From: Clostridia bacterium
GTDB taxonomy: Bacteria > Bacillota_A > Clostridia > Christensenellales > Aristaeellaceae
Assembly: GCA_017525805.1 (NCBI GenBank)
Contig: JAFXSH010000174.1
Location: 1-64,000, forward strand
DNA length: 64,000 nt
Direction of reading: 5' to 3'
The notes under the pieces are model-generated. The model saw only the letters and a program-made list of their open reading frames with translations, was not told the origin of the DNA and searched no databases. A program made the position numbers and the translations under genes. Of this stretch, positions 23,386-31,996 are shown in pieces (the first letter of the stretch is position 1; each line of letters begins with the position of its first letter).

Positions 23386-24450
23386 GTGCTTTCGTTTGAA
23401 AACGATTATTCCGAAGGGGCGCATCCCAAACTTTTGCAGGCGCTCATGGACACCAATTTGGTTCAGCAGGTCGGCTACGGGGAGGACGAATACAGCCTGC
23501 GGGCCAAGGTGAAGATTCGGGCCGCATGCCAGGACCCGGAAGCCGACGTGTTTTTTCTGGTGGGCGGCACCCAGACCAACGCCGTGGTGATCGACGGCCT
23601 GCTCTCCGGCACGGAGGGCGTGGTGGCGGCCAGCACGGGGCATGTGAACGTACATGAGGCCGGGGCCATCGAGTACACAGGGCATAAGGTGCTCACGGTG
23701 CCGGAAAAGAATGGGAAGATTGACGCGGAAGACTTGCGGGCACTGCTGTCCGCCTTTTACGCGGACCCCACCCATTCCCATATGGTGTACCCCGGCGCGG
23801 TGTATATTTCCCACCCCACGGAGTACGGTTCCCTCTATTCTCTGGCGGAGCTGACGGCCCTGAAAGACGTGTGCCGGGCTTACGGTGTTCCCCTGTTCAT
23901 GGACGGGGCGCGGCTGGGCTACGGTCTCATGAGCTATGAAACGGACGTGACGCTGCCGGATATCGCCCGCCTGTGCGACGCCTTTTACATCGGCGGCACC
24001 AAGGTGGGGGCTTTGTGCGGAGAAGCGTTGGTGTTCCCCCGCCACGGCGCGCCCAAGCGCTTCATCACCCACATCAAGCAGCACGGGGCCATGGTGGCGA
24101 AGGGCAGGCTGATCGGCGTGCAGTTCGACGCGCTTTTCACCGACGGGTTGTATTTTGACATCAGCCGCCACGCTATCGACATGACGGAGAAAATGAAGCA
24201 GGGCCTTGCGGCGCTGGGGATCGCTTTCTTCCGTCCGTCGCCCACCAACCAGCAGTTCGTGATCTTAGAAAACGACGTGCTGGAACGGCTGAAAACCCAG
24301 GTGCGGTATTCCTACTGGCAGCCCTGCGACGAAACCCGCTCCGTGGTACGCTTCGCCGCCAGCTGGGCTACACGGGAAGAGGACGTGGACGCGCTCTTAA
24401 AGATCATCAGAACACAGGGAGTGAACACAGGAAACGGTTCTCTGTGCTGA
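23386..24450 (+). CDS. ltaE: Low-specificity threonine aldolase (PLP-dependent)
   Basis: A 354-residue fold-type I PLP enzyme that cleaves L-threonine or allo-threonine into glycine and acetaldehyde. Visible motifs are GGTQTNAVVIDGLL in the cofactor phosphate region, FMDGARLGYGL with the PLP-binding Asp173, and YIGGTKVGAL with the Schiff-base Lys206. The GTG start at 23386 has AAGAAGG upstream. Related beta-eliminating lyases share this fold, so the exact amino acid is not certain. It stands just after two palindromic repeats. Confidence 0.88.
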   Translation: MLSFENDYSEGAHPKLLQALMDTNLVQQVGYGEDEYSLRAKVKIRAACQDPEADVFFLVGGTQTNAVVIDGLLSGTEGVVAASTGHVNVHEAGAIEYTGHKVLTVPEKNGKIDAEDLRALLSAFYADPTHSHMVYPGAVYISHPTEYGSLYSLAELTALKDVCRAYGVPLFMDGARLGYGLMSYETDVTLPDIARLCDAFYIGGTKVGALCGEALVFPRHGAPKRFITHIKQHGAMVAKGRLIGVQFDALFTDGLYFDISRHAIDMTEKMKQGLAALGIAFFRPSPTNQQFVILENDVLERLKTQVRYSYWQPCDETRSVVRFAASWATREEDVDALLKIIRTQGVNTGNGSLC

Positions 24451-24486
24451 CTGTCAGGACATGATATTAAAGAGAGGAAGGGCCAT

Positions 24487-24906
24487 ATGCAGTATAAAAA
24501 GTTCGGAGATACCTATTTGGTGCGGATCGATCTGGATGAGGAGATCATGCAGGAACTCAAATGCTTTTGCGAGAAAGAGCATATTGCCTTGGCGCGGGTG
24601 GAAGCCATCGGCGCGGCGAATCATGCTGTGATCGGCGTATATGATCTAAAGGAACAGGTCTATCGCCGGGAAGAACTGAATGGCTTTATGGAGATCACCA
24701 GCCTGAACGGGAATATCACCCGAAAGGATGGGGAGGCTTATCTTCATCTTCACGGCACCTTGGCTGATCAGGATCATGGGATTCACGGCGGTCATGTGAT
24801 CGAAATGCGGGTCGGGGCGACCTGCGAAATGTTCGTTACCGTCCTGCCGGGAGAGGCGAATCGGATCAGAGACGATCATTTAGGGATCAACCTGATCAGT
24901 TTGTAA
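24487..24906 (+). CDS. PPC/DUF296-domain protein
   Basis: A 139-residue protein made of one PPC (DUF296) domain. It starts with YLVRIDLDEEIMQELKCFCEKEHI and has the family core GAANHAVIGVYD, EITSLNGNI and LHLHGTLADQDHGIHGGHV. In plants the domain is fused to AT-hook DNA-binding proteins; the function of bacterial single-domain forms is not established, although they are often called DNA-binding. AGAGAGGAAGG precedes the ATG. It follows the aldolase gene by 36 bases. Confidence 0.85.
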   Translation: MQYKKFGDTYLVRIDLDEEIMQELKCFCEKEHIALARVEAIGAANHAVIGVYDLKEQVYRREELNGFMEITSLNGNITRKDGEAYLHLHGTLADQDHGIHGGHVIEMRVGATCEMFVTVLPGEANRIRDDHLGINLISL

Positions 24907-25027
24907 TCCGTCAACCGCTGCAAAACAGAACATGGGGACGGTTCGAGACAACTGAAAAAGCTTTCATATAATCAGGTAATCAGGCGCTGGCGCTTTTGGA
25001 TGATTTTCACGATTTTTCATTTACTTC

Positions 25028-25056
25028 TTGCATTTATTGCAAATCGGAACTACAAT
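25028..25056 (+). promoter_or_regulatory. Promoter of the PII-like/antiporter operon
   Basis: TTGCAT (25028-25033) and TACAAT (25051-25056) are 17 bases apart, about 40 bases before the ribosome binding site CAGGAGG of the PII-like gene. Confidence 0.7.
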
Positions 25057-25099
25057 ACATGCCTGCGCGAAAGCGTAAACCATTCAGGAGGTAAAAAAC

Positions 25100-25441
25100 A
25101 TGCAGGTATTCGTATTCGTTTTGAACCGGACCGAGCATCTGGAAAGCCTGTTGCAGTCCTTTGCGGATCACGGTCTGCGGGGCGCTACCGTGCTGGACAG
25201 CAAGGGTATGGCCCGCATTCTGCACACCGAAGATGAAATGCCCATCTTCTACGGCCTGCGCGCCATTCTGGAGCCGGAACGCCGCAGCAGCAAGACCATT
25301 TTCATGGTGCTGAAGGACGAGCAGGTGGATATCGCGCGGCAGGTGGTCAATGAAGTGACCGGCGGGCTGGATGTGCCCGACAGCGGCATCATGTTCGCCC
25401 TGCCGCTGACCATGGTGGAAGGACTGGAAAAGAAGAAATGA
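25100..25441 (+). CDS. PII-like regulatory protein coupled to an antiporter
   Basis: A 113-residue small protein with an alternating beta-alpha-beta pattern like PII or PII-like trimers: MQVFVFVLNRTEHLESLLQSFADHGLRGATVLDSKGMARIL at the start (first strand, helix and second strand), a central loop region, then TIFMVLKDEQVDIARQVVNEVTGGLD. The PII-type C-terminal part GIMFALPLTMVEGL is also recognisable. It overlaps the antiporter gene by four bases (ATGA). PII-like proteins often bind a nucleotide and gate the membrane protein encoded beside them, so control of the antiporter is the likely role. Confidence 0.65.
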   Translation: MQVFVFVLNRTEHLESLLQSFADHGLRGATVLDSKGMARILHTEDEMPIFYGLRAILEPERRSSKTIFMVLKDEQVDIARQVVNEVTGGLDVPDSGIMFALPLTMVEGLEKKK

Positions 25442-26607
25442 ACATTCTGCTGCTGATCGGTATTGCCATGGCGGCGGGCCTGCTGGTGAGCCGCGGCGCC
25501 CGGGCCGTTAAACTTCCCAACGTAACGGCTTTCCTGGTGGCCGGCCTGATCATCGGGCCCTGCGTGGCGGGCATTATTTCCAAGGAACAGGCGGAGTCCA
25601 TGGGCGTGATTTCCGAAGCGGCCCTGGGCTTTATCGCCTACGCTATCGGCGGCGAATTCAAATTGGCGTACCTGAAAAAAATCGGCAAAGCGCCTTTGAC
25701 CATCACCGTTTTCCAGGGCCTTACCACGGCGATCTGCGTGGACGTGGGTCTGATCGCCTTTGGGGTGGACGTGCCACTGGCCCTGCTGCTGGGCGCCATC
25801 GCCTTAGCCACGGCCCCCGCCGCCACCCTGATGGTGGTGCGGCAGTACAAGGCCCACGGCCCCGTGACCCAGATGCTGCTGCCCGTGGTGGCCATGGACG
25901 ACGCTTTGGGCCTGATGGTGTTCAGCATTTCCGCCTCCGTGGCCCAGGGGATGCTGGGCGGCGAAATCACCGTGCAGAGCATGGTGCTCACCCCCATCAT
26001 CGAAATCGTGGGCAGCATCGCCTTGGGCGGGGCCTTGGGCTGGCTGCTGGCCTTCGGGGCGCGCTTCTTTGCCAGCCGGGGCAACAAGCTGGCCCTTTCC
26101 ATCGCCCTGGTGCTGGCGGGCGTGGGCCTGTGCGATATGTGGAACCTGTCCTCCCTGCTGGTGTGCATGATGATCGGCGCGGTGATGGTGAATCTAAGCC
26201 AGGTGCATGAGGTGCTCATGGAGCAGTGCGACCGGTTCACGCCGCCCCTGTTCCTGCTGTTCTTCGTGCTCTCCGGCGCGGATCTGGATTTGTCCGTGCT
26301 GCCCAGCGTGGGCCTGATCGGCGTGGGCTACCTGCTGCTGCGCTGCATCGGCAAATGGGGCGGCACCATGCTGGGGGCCGTCTGCGTGAAAGCGGACAGC
26401 AACATCAAAAAGTATCTGGGCCTCACCCTGCTGCCCCAGGCCGGCGTGGCCATCGGTATGGCGGCGCTGGTATCCGCCCGCTTCCCCACCTTGGGCACGC
26501 AGGTGAACACCATCGTGCTGGCGGGCGTGCTGGTGTTTGAATTGATCGGCCCCGTCATTACCAAGCTCGCCCTGACCAAGGCGGGAGAAATCGCGCCGGG
26601 CAAATAA
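25438..26607 (+). CDS. CPA2-family cation/proton antiporter
   Basis: A 389-residue protein with about 12 membrane helices. It starts MNILLLIGIAMAAGLLVSRGARAVKLPNVTAFLVAGLIIGP, the KefB/NapA-like opening. The functional core shows ATAPAATLMVVRQYKAHGPVTQMLLPVVAMDDALGLMVFSI, with the conserved Asp-Asp pair that carries protons in this group. There is no C-terminal RCK (TrkA-N) domain, unlike KefB/KefC, so regulation is more likely through the upstream PII-like protein. A strong terminator follows. Confidence 0.9.
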   Translation: MNILLLIGIAMAAGLLVSRGARAVKLPNVTAFLVAGLIIGPCVAGIISKEQAESMGVISEAALGFIAYAIGGEFKLAYLKKIGKAPLTITVFQGLTTAICVDVGLIAFGVDVPLALLLGAIALATAPAATLMVVRQYKAHGPVTQMLLPVVAMDDALGLMVFSISASVAQGMLGGEITVQSMVLTPIIEIVGSIALGGALGWLLAFGARFFASRGNKLALSIALVLAGVGLCDMWNLSSLLVCMMIGAVMVNLSQVHEVLMEQCDRFTPPLFLLFFVLSGADLDLSVLPSVGLIGVGYLLLRCIGKWGGTMLGAVCVKADSNIKKYLGLTLLPQAGVAIGMAALVSARFPTLGTQVNTIVLAGVLVFELIGPVITKLALTKAGEIAPGK

Positions 26608-26622
26608 GAACGGCATATCAGC

Positions 26623-26660
26623 AAGCGGCTTTGGAAGCGTCGCTTCCAAAGCCGCTTTTT
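26623..26660 (+). terminator. Terminator after the antiporter gene
   Basis: AAGCGGCTTTGGAAGC pairs perfectly with GCTTCCAAAGCCGCTT around GTC and is followed by TTTT. It lies 15 bases after the stop codon. Confidence 0.92.
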
Positions 26661-26696
26661 GGAATATAAATGAACATAAGGGCCGGTTCTCTGCGT

Positions 26697-27542
26697 TCAC
26701 TTCGCGTCAGAAAGCGTCTGCAGCAGGTTTCCCACATGCCGGGTTTCAAAAAACATGTCCTTGTTGGCAAGGACGATGAGCGCGGCGGCGACGGTGACGA
26801 CAATGGTTTCCACGCACTTTGTTTCCGGGGTCATGGCGATTTTCTCCTGCATGAAGTTCACGAACAGATGGAAGATCATGCAGGCCAGGATGGAACGGTC
26901 GCTGACCAGATACACCCAGGTAATGATGAAGCCCAGGGGAATGCCGCTGACAAAGAAGTTGATCACATACAGGGGATTCACCATCAGCCCGGCCTGATAG
27001 GTGCCTTTGATAAAAATGAGCGGGAAATGCCAGAACGACCACAGCGCGCCAAACACCATGGACTCCCAGAACCAGTTCATGTAGTTGCCGATGGAATCCT
27101 CGCAGTAGCCCTTCCAGCCGACTTCCTCAATGATGGAGGCCAGCGTGATGGTCACCAGCGCGCTGCCGATGCCGACGCCGGTAAAGGAGAAATCCTCGGT
27201 GAAGGAAAACTGATCCAGGGACTGGCCGAACGCCAGGGACAGCAGAATGGAGCAGACGACGATCCCCGCGAAGATGATGACGGCCCAGAAAACGTTCAGC
27301 CATTTGACCTTGTAAAACCCGACGAGCTTGTTCTTCAAGTCCTTCTTCAGCACATCCGACCCGGAAACGAGCACAAACACCGTGGATACGACGGCCGGGG
27401 CAATGAGCCCGATGATCATCAGTCCGGCGCCTAAGTCCTCCGATGTGAAAATCGCCGGAACCCAGAAAATCCAGGTAAACAGATACGCCAGGGCGAAGAA
27501 CAGTACCGGCCTGTATTTGTAGGTTTCAATTGTCTTTGACAT
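26697..27542 (-). CDS. CPBP-family intramembrane metalloprotease
   Basis: A 281-residue membrane protein with about eight helices. The CPBP (CAAX protease and bacteriocin-processing) motifs are present: the double Glu in SIIEEVGWKG (residues 139-140), Trp-His in SFWHFPL (about 171-172) and the later His in MIFHLFVNF. These form the metal-binding active site inside the membrane. It is the last gene of a TetR-MFS-CPBP operon, with three bases between it and the MFS gene. Such proteases next to exporters can process or give immunity to peptides; the substrate here is unknown. Confidence 0.88.
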   Translation of the reverse strand: MSKTIETYKYRPVLFFALAYLFTWIFWVPAIFTSEDLGAGLMIIGLIAPAVVSTVFVLVSGSDVLKKDLKNKLVGFYKVKWLNVFWAVIIFAGIVVCSILLSLAFGQSLDQFSFTEDFSFTGVGIGSALVTITLASIIEEVGWKGYCEDSIGNYMNWFWESMVFGALWSFWHFPLIFIKGTYQAGLMVNPLYVINFFVSGIPLGFIITWVYLVSDRSILACMIFHLFVNFMQEKIAMTPETKCVETIVVTVAAALIVLANKDMFFETRHVGNLLQTLSDAK

Positions 27543-27545
27543 TTT

Positions 27546-28778
27546 TCACGCCTCCTTTGCGTTTTCCAGTTCTCGGATACTTTTTGATACCAATATGGCC
27601 GTTGCCGTCAGCGCCAGGCACAGGCCCGCGATGATGACCACCAGCGCGGCGCCCCGCCCGACGCCGCGTCCGCCGATGCTTCCCAGCGCGTCCGCCGCCG
27701 CGCCGGATACGGCATAGGCCACCACATAGCCAAGCTGGGACAGGAAGCCGATCAGGCCCCAGGCCCGGCCCTGGGCTTCATCGGGGATGTTCGTGCGGAT
27801 CAGGTAATCCAGGCAGTTGTTGGCGAAGGGCAGCGCCGCGAAGAACAGCAGCCCGAACACGCAGATGGGGATGATGTTTTCAAACAGCCCGAAGCCCGCC
27901 ATGAACAGCCCCGCCCCGATCAGCGCCGCGCCCAGCGTGGCGGCATAATGTCCTTTCAGGCCCTTGACCCCCAGAATCACGCCGCTCACCAGCATCCCGC
28001 AGGCGCAGACCGTTTCCGCCACGCCTAAGGTTTTCGCGTCGGCGAAGGACAGCACCAGCGGCTCGGCCAATATCTGGAACATGCCCATGAACAGCGTAAT
28101 CCCGGAGGACACCGCCACCAGCATCAGCACGCCCTTCTTTGCGCAAAGCGTCTTCCAGCCTTCCTTCATGCTTCGCAGGAAGGCTTCTTTCTTTTCCGCC
28201 GCTTTCGCGCCGATGCCTTTGCGAACGACGGCGGCGCTGACCACCGTTAAAAAGAAGGTGCAGATGTCGATGATGAGCAGCAGCTTCACGTCGCTGACCG
28301 TGAGCAGAAAGCCCGCGATGATGGGAGAGAACAGATACCGGGCGCTGCCTGCCAGGGAGACGAGGCCGCTGGCCTTGGAATACTCTTCTTTGGTCAGCAG
28401 ATCGGTGATGGTGGCGCGGAAGGAGGGCTCCAGCAGCGCCGAAAACACCGCGCTGACGAAGACGCCTATGCAGATTTGCGTCAGGGACGCGCCGCCGCGC
28501 ATCATGCAAATGAGGATATAGATGATGCCCAGGGCTGAGCACCCGTCGCCGATCATCATCAGCAGCCGCCGGTCGTACCGGTCGGCCAGGACACCGGCGG
28601 GCACGGACAGAAGCAGCGTCGGCAGGAAGGCCAGCAGCGTCACCAGCGCCATGCTGGCGGCGCTGCCTGTCTGCTGAAAAATGTAAACCCCCAGGCCGAA
28701 GCTGGTCAGGCCGCCCCCGATGGACGAAATCAGCTCGCCCGTCCACAAAAGCAGGAATTTTTTAAAGTTGCTTTTCAT
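27546..28778 (-). CDS. MFS exporter of the macrolide/multidrug type
   Basis: A 410-residue major-facilitator protein with 12 predicted helices. The loop between helices 2 and 3 carries GVLADRYDRRLLM, the MFS signature (G-x-x-x-D-R-x-x-R-R). The overall layout (KFLLLWTGELISSIGGGLTSFGLGVYIFQQTGSA) resembles MefA/enterobactin-exporter-like members. It is the second gene of the operon started by the TetR gene 13 bases upstream. Export of a small toxic compound is likely, the compound being unknown. Confidence 0.87.
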   Translation of the reverse strand: MKSNFKKFLLLWTGELISSIGGGLTSFGLGVYIFQQTGSAASMALVTLLAFLPTLLLSVPAGVLADRYDRRLLMMIGDGCSALGIIYILICMMRGGASLTQICIGVFVSAVFSALLEPSFRATITDLLTKEEYSKASGLVSLAGSARYLFSPIIAGFLLTVSDVKLLLIIDICTFFLTVVSAAVVRKGIGAKAAEKKEAFLRSMKEGWKTLCAKKGVLMLVAVSSGITLFMGMFQILAEPLVLSFADAKTLGVAETVCACGMLVSGVILGVKGLKGHYAATLGAALIGAGLFMAGFGLFENIIPICVFGLLFFAALPFANNCLDYLIRTNIPDEAQGRAWGLIGFLSQLGYVVAYAVSGAAADALGSIGGRGVGRGAALVVIIAGLCLALTATAILVSKSIRELENAKEA

Positions 28779-28791
28779 CGTTCTTTCCCCT

Positions 28792-29382
28792 TTAGCGAAT
28801 CAGCTCTCTGATAAAGCCCATGGTTCCAGGCTTCGCGCCCAGCAGCTTTTCCGTCATGTCGATGAACACCGCGATATCCCGTTCGGAGAAGCGCCCCTCG
28901 TCGAAGGTGTCGCTGCTGACGGACACCAGCATCCTGACCCGCTCCGGGATGCAGTCGCAGGAAAAAATGCCTTCCGCGATGCCCTGTTCCACCGCTTCCG
29001 ACAGCAGCGGCACAACGGTCTCTATCAGCCTGCGCTTGATTTTGTTGTGCATGATGAGGTTTTCGGGCTTCATCAGCGCGCCTTCGATGGGCTGCTCCTC
29101 CTGCCGGGGACGGAGGGACGCGATGATGCCGACGATCTTCCGGGGCACCGGAATATCCGCCCGCAAAACCTGCTTCGCCGCTTCGCTTTCCTGTTCTATC
29201 ATCATGCCGATCACTTCCTCCAGCGTCTCTTCCTTGCTCTGGAAGTGATAGTAATAGGTGCCCTTGGCGATGCCCGCTTCCGCGATGATGTCGTCCACGC
29301 TGGTGTTTTCGTAGCCGCGGGCAATAAACAGCCTGTACGCGATTTGCAGAAGCTCCTGCTTCCTTCTCTCTCCTTTTTTCAT
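28792..29382 (-). CDS. TetR-family repressor
   Basis: A 196-residue regulator. The N-terminal helix-turn-helix is clear: RKQELLQIAYRLFIARGYENTSVDDIIAEAGIAKGTYYYHFQSKEETLEEVI. The C-terminal ligand domain is variable as usual. The start at 29382 is chosen because AAGGAGG lies seven bases upstream; a much longer frame runs past the promoter and is rejected. Two palindromes at its promoter are the likely operators, so it should repress the whole TetR-MFS-CPBP operon and be released by the exported compound. Confidence 0.92.
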   Translation of the reverse strand: MKKGERRKQELLQIAYRLFIARGYENTSVDDIIAEAGIAKGTYYYHFQSKEETLEEVIGMMIEQESEAAKQVLRADIPVPRKIVGIIASLRPRQEEQPIEGALMKPENLIMHNKIKRRLIETVVPLLSEAVEQGIAEGIFSCDCIPERVRMLVSVSSDTFDEGRFSERDIAVFIDMTEKLLGAKPGTMGFIRELIR

Positions 29383-29397
29383 CCCCAGCCTCCTTTT

Positions 29398-29471
29398 CGA
29401 CCAACGGTCGGTTATTATCATATCACCGCGGCGAATGGCTGTCAAGACTTTTTCGACTGAAAGTCGAAAAA
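29398..29471 (-). promoter_or_regulatory. Promoter and two operator palindromes of the TetR operon
   Basis: On the minus strand TTGACA (29440-29445) and TATGAT (29417-29422) are 17 bases apart. CGACC-AAC-GGTCG (29398-29410) lies just downstream of the -10 box. TTTTTCGACT-GAA-AGTCGAAAAA (29449-29471) lies just upstream of the -35 box. The two share the CGAC half-site core, which fits binding of one TetR dimer to each. Confidence 0.85.
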
Positions 29472-29544
29472 ATAAAGCAGCCTGATTTGGCGGCATTGCT
29501 GAATAAAAATGGGGGGAACGGTGCTCTGTATTCAAAGAATCTGT

Positions 29545-29573
29545 TTGGCATTCTGGCCGGTTTGTGGTATGAT
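29545..29573 (+). promoter_or_regulatory. Promoter of the EamA-DnaD-DnaC unit
   Basis: TTGGCA (29545-29550) and TATGAT (29568-29573) are separated by 17 bases on the plus strand, about 75 bases before the transporter start. Confidence 0.72.
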
Positions 29574-29652
29574 AGAGAAGGTGGAGGATCGGGATCATCC
29601 GATCGTCCCCGGATCGGCGCGTTTCCAACCGGAAAAGAAAGAATGAAAACGG

Positions 29653-30549
29653 ATGAAGAATGAACTGCGTTCCGCCGGACTGCTGCTGCTTACGGCGGCC
29701 ATCTGGGGCTTTGCCATGGCGGCCCAGCGGGAGGGCAGCCGCTATTTGCAGCCTTTTACCTTCAACGCCTGCCGCTTTACCCTGGGGGCCGTGGCCGTGC
29801 TGCCCCTGACGTTGCGGGAAAACAAGCATGAGGCCGTGCCTTTTACCGGGCGGCAGGCCGCATCCGGCGCTGTGCTGGGCTTGATCCTGTTTATCGCCTC
29901 CCTGCTCCAGCAATCGGGCGTGGGGGAAGCCGGGGCGGGCAAGGCCGGGTTCCTGACCGCTCTGTATGTGGTGCTGGTGCCGGTCCTGGGCGTGTTTTTA
30001 GGCAAAATAACCCGGATCACTACTTGGCTGGCCCTTTTGCTGGCCCTGCCCGCACTGTATCTTTTGTGCGTGCCCAAGGACGAGACATTTTCCCTGGCCC
30101 CGTGGGACGGACTGCTGCTGGCGGGGGCGTTTTTCTGGGCCGCCCATATCTTAGCCACGGATCACTTCGTCCGTTTTGTGCCGCCTCTGCGGCTGTGCGC
30201 GGTGCAATTTGTGTTCGGCGCGGCGCTCAACTGGATCTGCGCCCTGCTGTTTGAAACGGTGTCGGGGGAAAATCTGCTGCATGCCCTGGTGCCGGTGCTG
30301 TACTGCGGCGTGATGTCCACGGGGGTGGGGTATCTGTGCCAGACATTGGGGCAGCGGGGCATCCGGCCCGCTTTCGCGGCGCTGATCCTGAGCCTGGAAT
30401 CGGTGTTCTGCGTGATCGCCGGGGCGCTGCTGCTTGGGGAACGGATGGACGGCCGGGGCTATTTAGGATGCGCCCTGATGCTGGCGGCGGTGCTGCTGGC
30501 GCAGTTAGGGTCGCTGTTCGTTCCCGCGAAGGAGGCAAAGCATGTTTGA
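29653..30549 (+). CDS. EamA/DMT-family transporter
   Basis: A 298-residue protein with ten predicted membrane helices in two EamA repeats (LLLLTAAIWGFAMAAQREG at the start, then CALLFETVSGENLLH and IAGALLLGERMDGRGYLGCALML). DMT members export amino acids, nucleosides or drugs, and the substrate cannot be told here. It has its own promoter and overlaps the dnaD-like gene by eight bases, so it leads the transcript of the two primosome-type genes. Confidence 0.87.
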   Translation: MKNELRSAGLLLLTAAIWGFAMAAQREGSRYLQPFTFNACRFTLGAVAVLPLTLRENKHEAVPFTGRQAASGAVLGLILFIASLLQQSGVGEAGAGKAGFLTALYVVLVPVLGVFLGKITRITTWLALLLALPALYLLCVPKDETFSLAPWDGLLLAGAFFWAAHILATDHFVRFVPPLRLCAVQFVFGAALNWICALLFETVSGENLLHALVPVLYCGVMSTGVGYLCQTLGQRGIRPAFAALILSLESVFCVIAGALLLGERMDGRGYLGCALMLAAVLLAQLGSLFVPAKEAKHV

Positions 30550-31996
30550 ATTGGATCAGGAGGCCCGCGTTTACGGCGTCACCGCCGTGGAAAACCGCTT
30601 TCTCCTGGATTATCTGCCTGCCGCCAAGGGCGATTATGTGAAGGTGTACCTGTGGGGACTGTTTGCCTGTGCCAATAAGGGGCCGGATTACACCTTGGAG
30701 GAAATGGCGGCGGATCTGGACCTGCCCCAATCGGATATAGAAGCGGCCCTGCGGTACTGGGAGCGGCGGGCGCTGGTTTCCCGGATCAGCGGCGATCCTC
30801 CGGTTTACCGCTTCTATTCCCCTACCCAGCGCCAGACGGCGGTTTCCGGGACGCTTCCGGTGGATATGGATTATGTGTCTTTCGCGGAATGCGTGTACGC
30901 CGCTTTCGGGGACAGGCGGAAGGTGAACCCCGCTGAAATCGCCCTGGCCTGGGAATGGGTGCAGGATGTGGGCTTGAGCCAGGAAGCGGTGCTGATGCTT
31001 TTGCAGCATTGCATGGCCCAGCGGGGCGCGCATTTTTCCTTCAAGGCGGCGGAAAAGTTAGCGGTAGCCATGAAGGAAGCGGGCGTCACCGGACCGGAGG
31101 ACGCGGAAAACTTTTTGCAGCACAGCCAGGCCGTGCAGGACGGAGCGAAAAAGGTGCTTTCCCGCATGGGCAAGCGGCGGGCCGTTACGGAGGACGAATT
31201 GGCCCTGTATGAAAAATGGACCGGGGAATGGGGCTTTGAGCCACAGGCGGTGCTGGACGCCTGCCGGGAAACCACCGGCGGCGACCCCTCCTTCAAGTAC
31301 TTGGACGGCATCCTGAACCGGCTGCGGACCCAGGCGGACGCCCGCACGGGGGAAGCGCTGTCCCGAAAGCTGGAGGAGGAAAAGAAAGAGCGGGAAAAGG
31401 CCAGGGAGGTGTTTTCCCATTTGGGCATCAGTCCCACAGGGCCCGCCGCCGTATCGGCCTACCGTTCCCTGCTTTCTGTGCAGCCCCACGGGGTGCTGCT
31501 GCTGGCGGCGGACGAGTGTTTTCGTACCCACAAAAAGTTAGACGACATGAAAGCGCTGCTGGAATCCTGGAAAAACCGGGGGCTGACCACGGAGGAAGCC
31601 GTTCGCGACTACTTGGGGCAGTACCGGGAAGCCAATCTGGCCCTGCGGGAGCTGTTTGAAGCCTGCGGCCACAGCGGCAGGCCCACGGAGGCAGACCGAA
31701 AGCTGTATGAAAAATGGCGGGGCTGGGGCTACGGCAAAGAACTGCTTTTCTGTGCCGCCGAGCAGGCAAGGAGCGCGGAGGGCGGCAAAATCGCCTATTT
31801 GGACAAGGTGCTGGAAACGTGGCATGAGGCGGGCGTCGTAAGCGTGGAACAGGCCCGCGGCAGGAAAAAGCCGGAGCGCCCGTCCAAAGGGAAAACTGTC
31901 AGCGCCCAGCAATACGGCCAGCGGCAGTATACGGAAGCGGAATTGCTGGCGGTATCCGACGATTTGATCGAGGAAGCGAGGAAGCAGCGTGGATAA
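30542..31996 (+). CDS. DnaD-domain replication protein
   Basis: A 484-residue protein. The N-terminal winged helix lies at residues 35-85 (YTLEEMAADLDLPQSDIEAALRYWERRALVSRI). Two DnaD-like (DnaB_2) helical domains follow, each ending in a YEKW motif context (LALYEKWTGEWGFEPQAVLDACRETT...YLDGIL and DRKLYEKWRGWGYGKELLFCAAEQA...YLDKVL). DnaD proteins remodel DNA and help load the helicase during initiation. Both overlaps of eight bases, with the gene before and after, suggest translational coupling. Confidence 0.88.
   Translation: MFELDQEARVYGVTAVENRFLLDYLPAAKGDYVKVYLWGLFACANKGPDYTLEEMAADLDLPQSDIEAALRYWERRALVSRISGDPPVYRFYSPTQRQTAVSGTLPVDMDYVSFAECVYAAFGDRRKVNPAEIALAWEWVQDVGLSQEAVLMLLQHCMAQRGAHFSFKAAEKLAVAMKEAGVTGPEDAENFLQHSQAVQDGAKKVLSRMGKRRAVTEDELALYEKWTGEWGFEPQAVLDACRETTGGDPSFKYLDGILNRLRTQADARTGEALSRKLEEEKKEREKAREVFSHLGISPTGPAAVSAYRSLLSVQPHGVLLLAADECFRTHKKLDDMKALLESWKNRGLTTEEAVRDYLGQYREANLALRELFEACGHSGRPTEADRKLYEKWRGWGYGKELLFCAAEQARSAEGGKIAYLDKVLETWHEAGVVSVEQARGRKKPERPSKGKTVSAQQYGQRQYTEAELLAVSDDLIEEARKQRG

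Noticed and set aside
24930..24950. GGTTCGA-like tRNA T-arm
   Set aside because: No acceptor, D or anticodon stem can be drawn around it.
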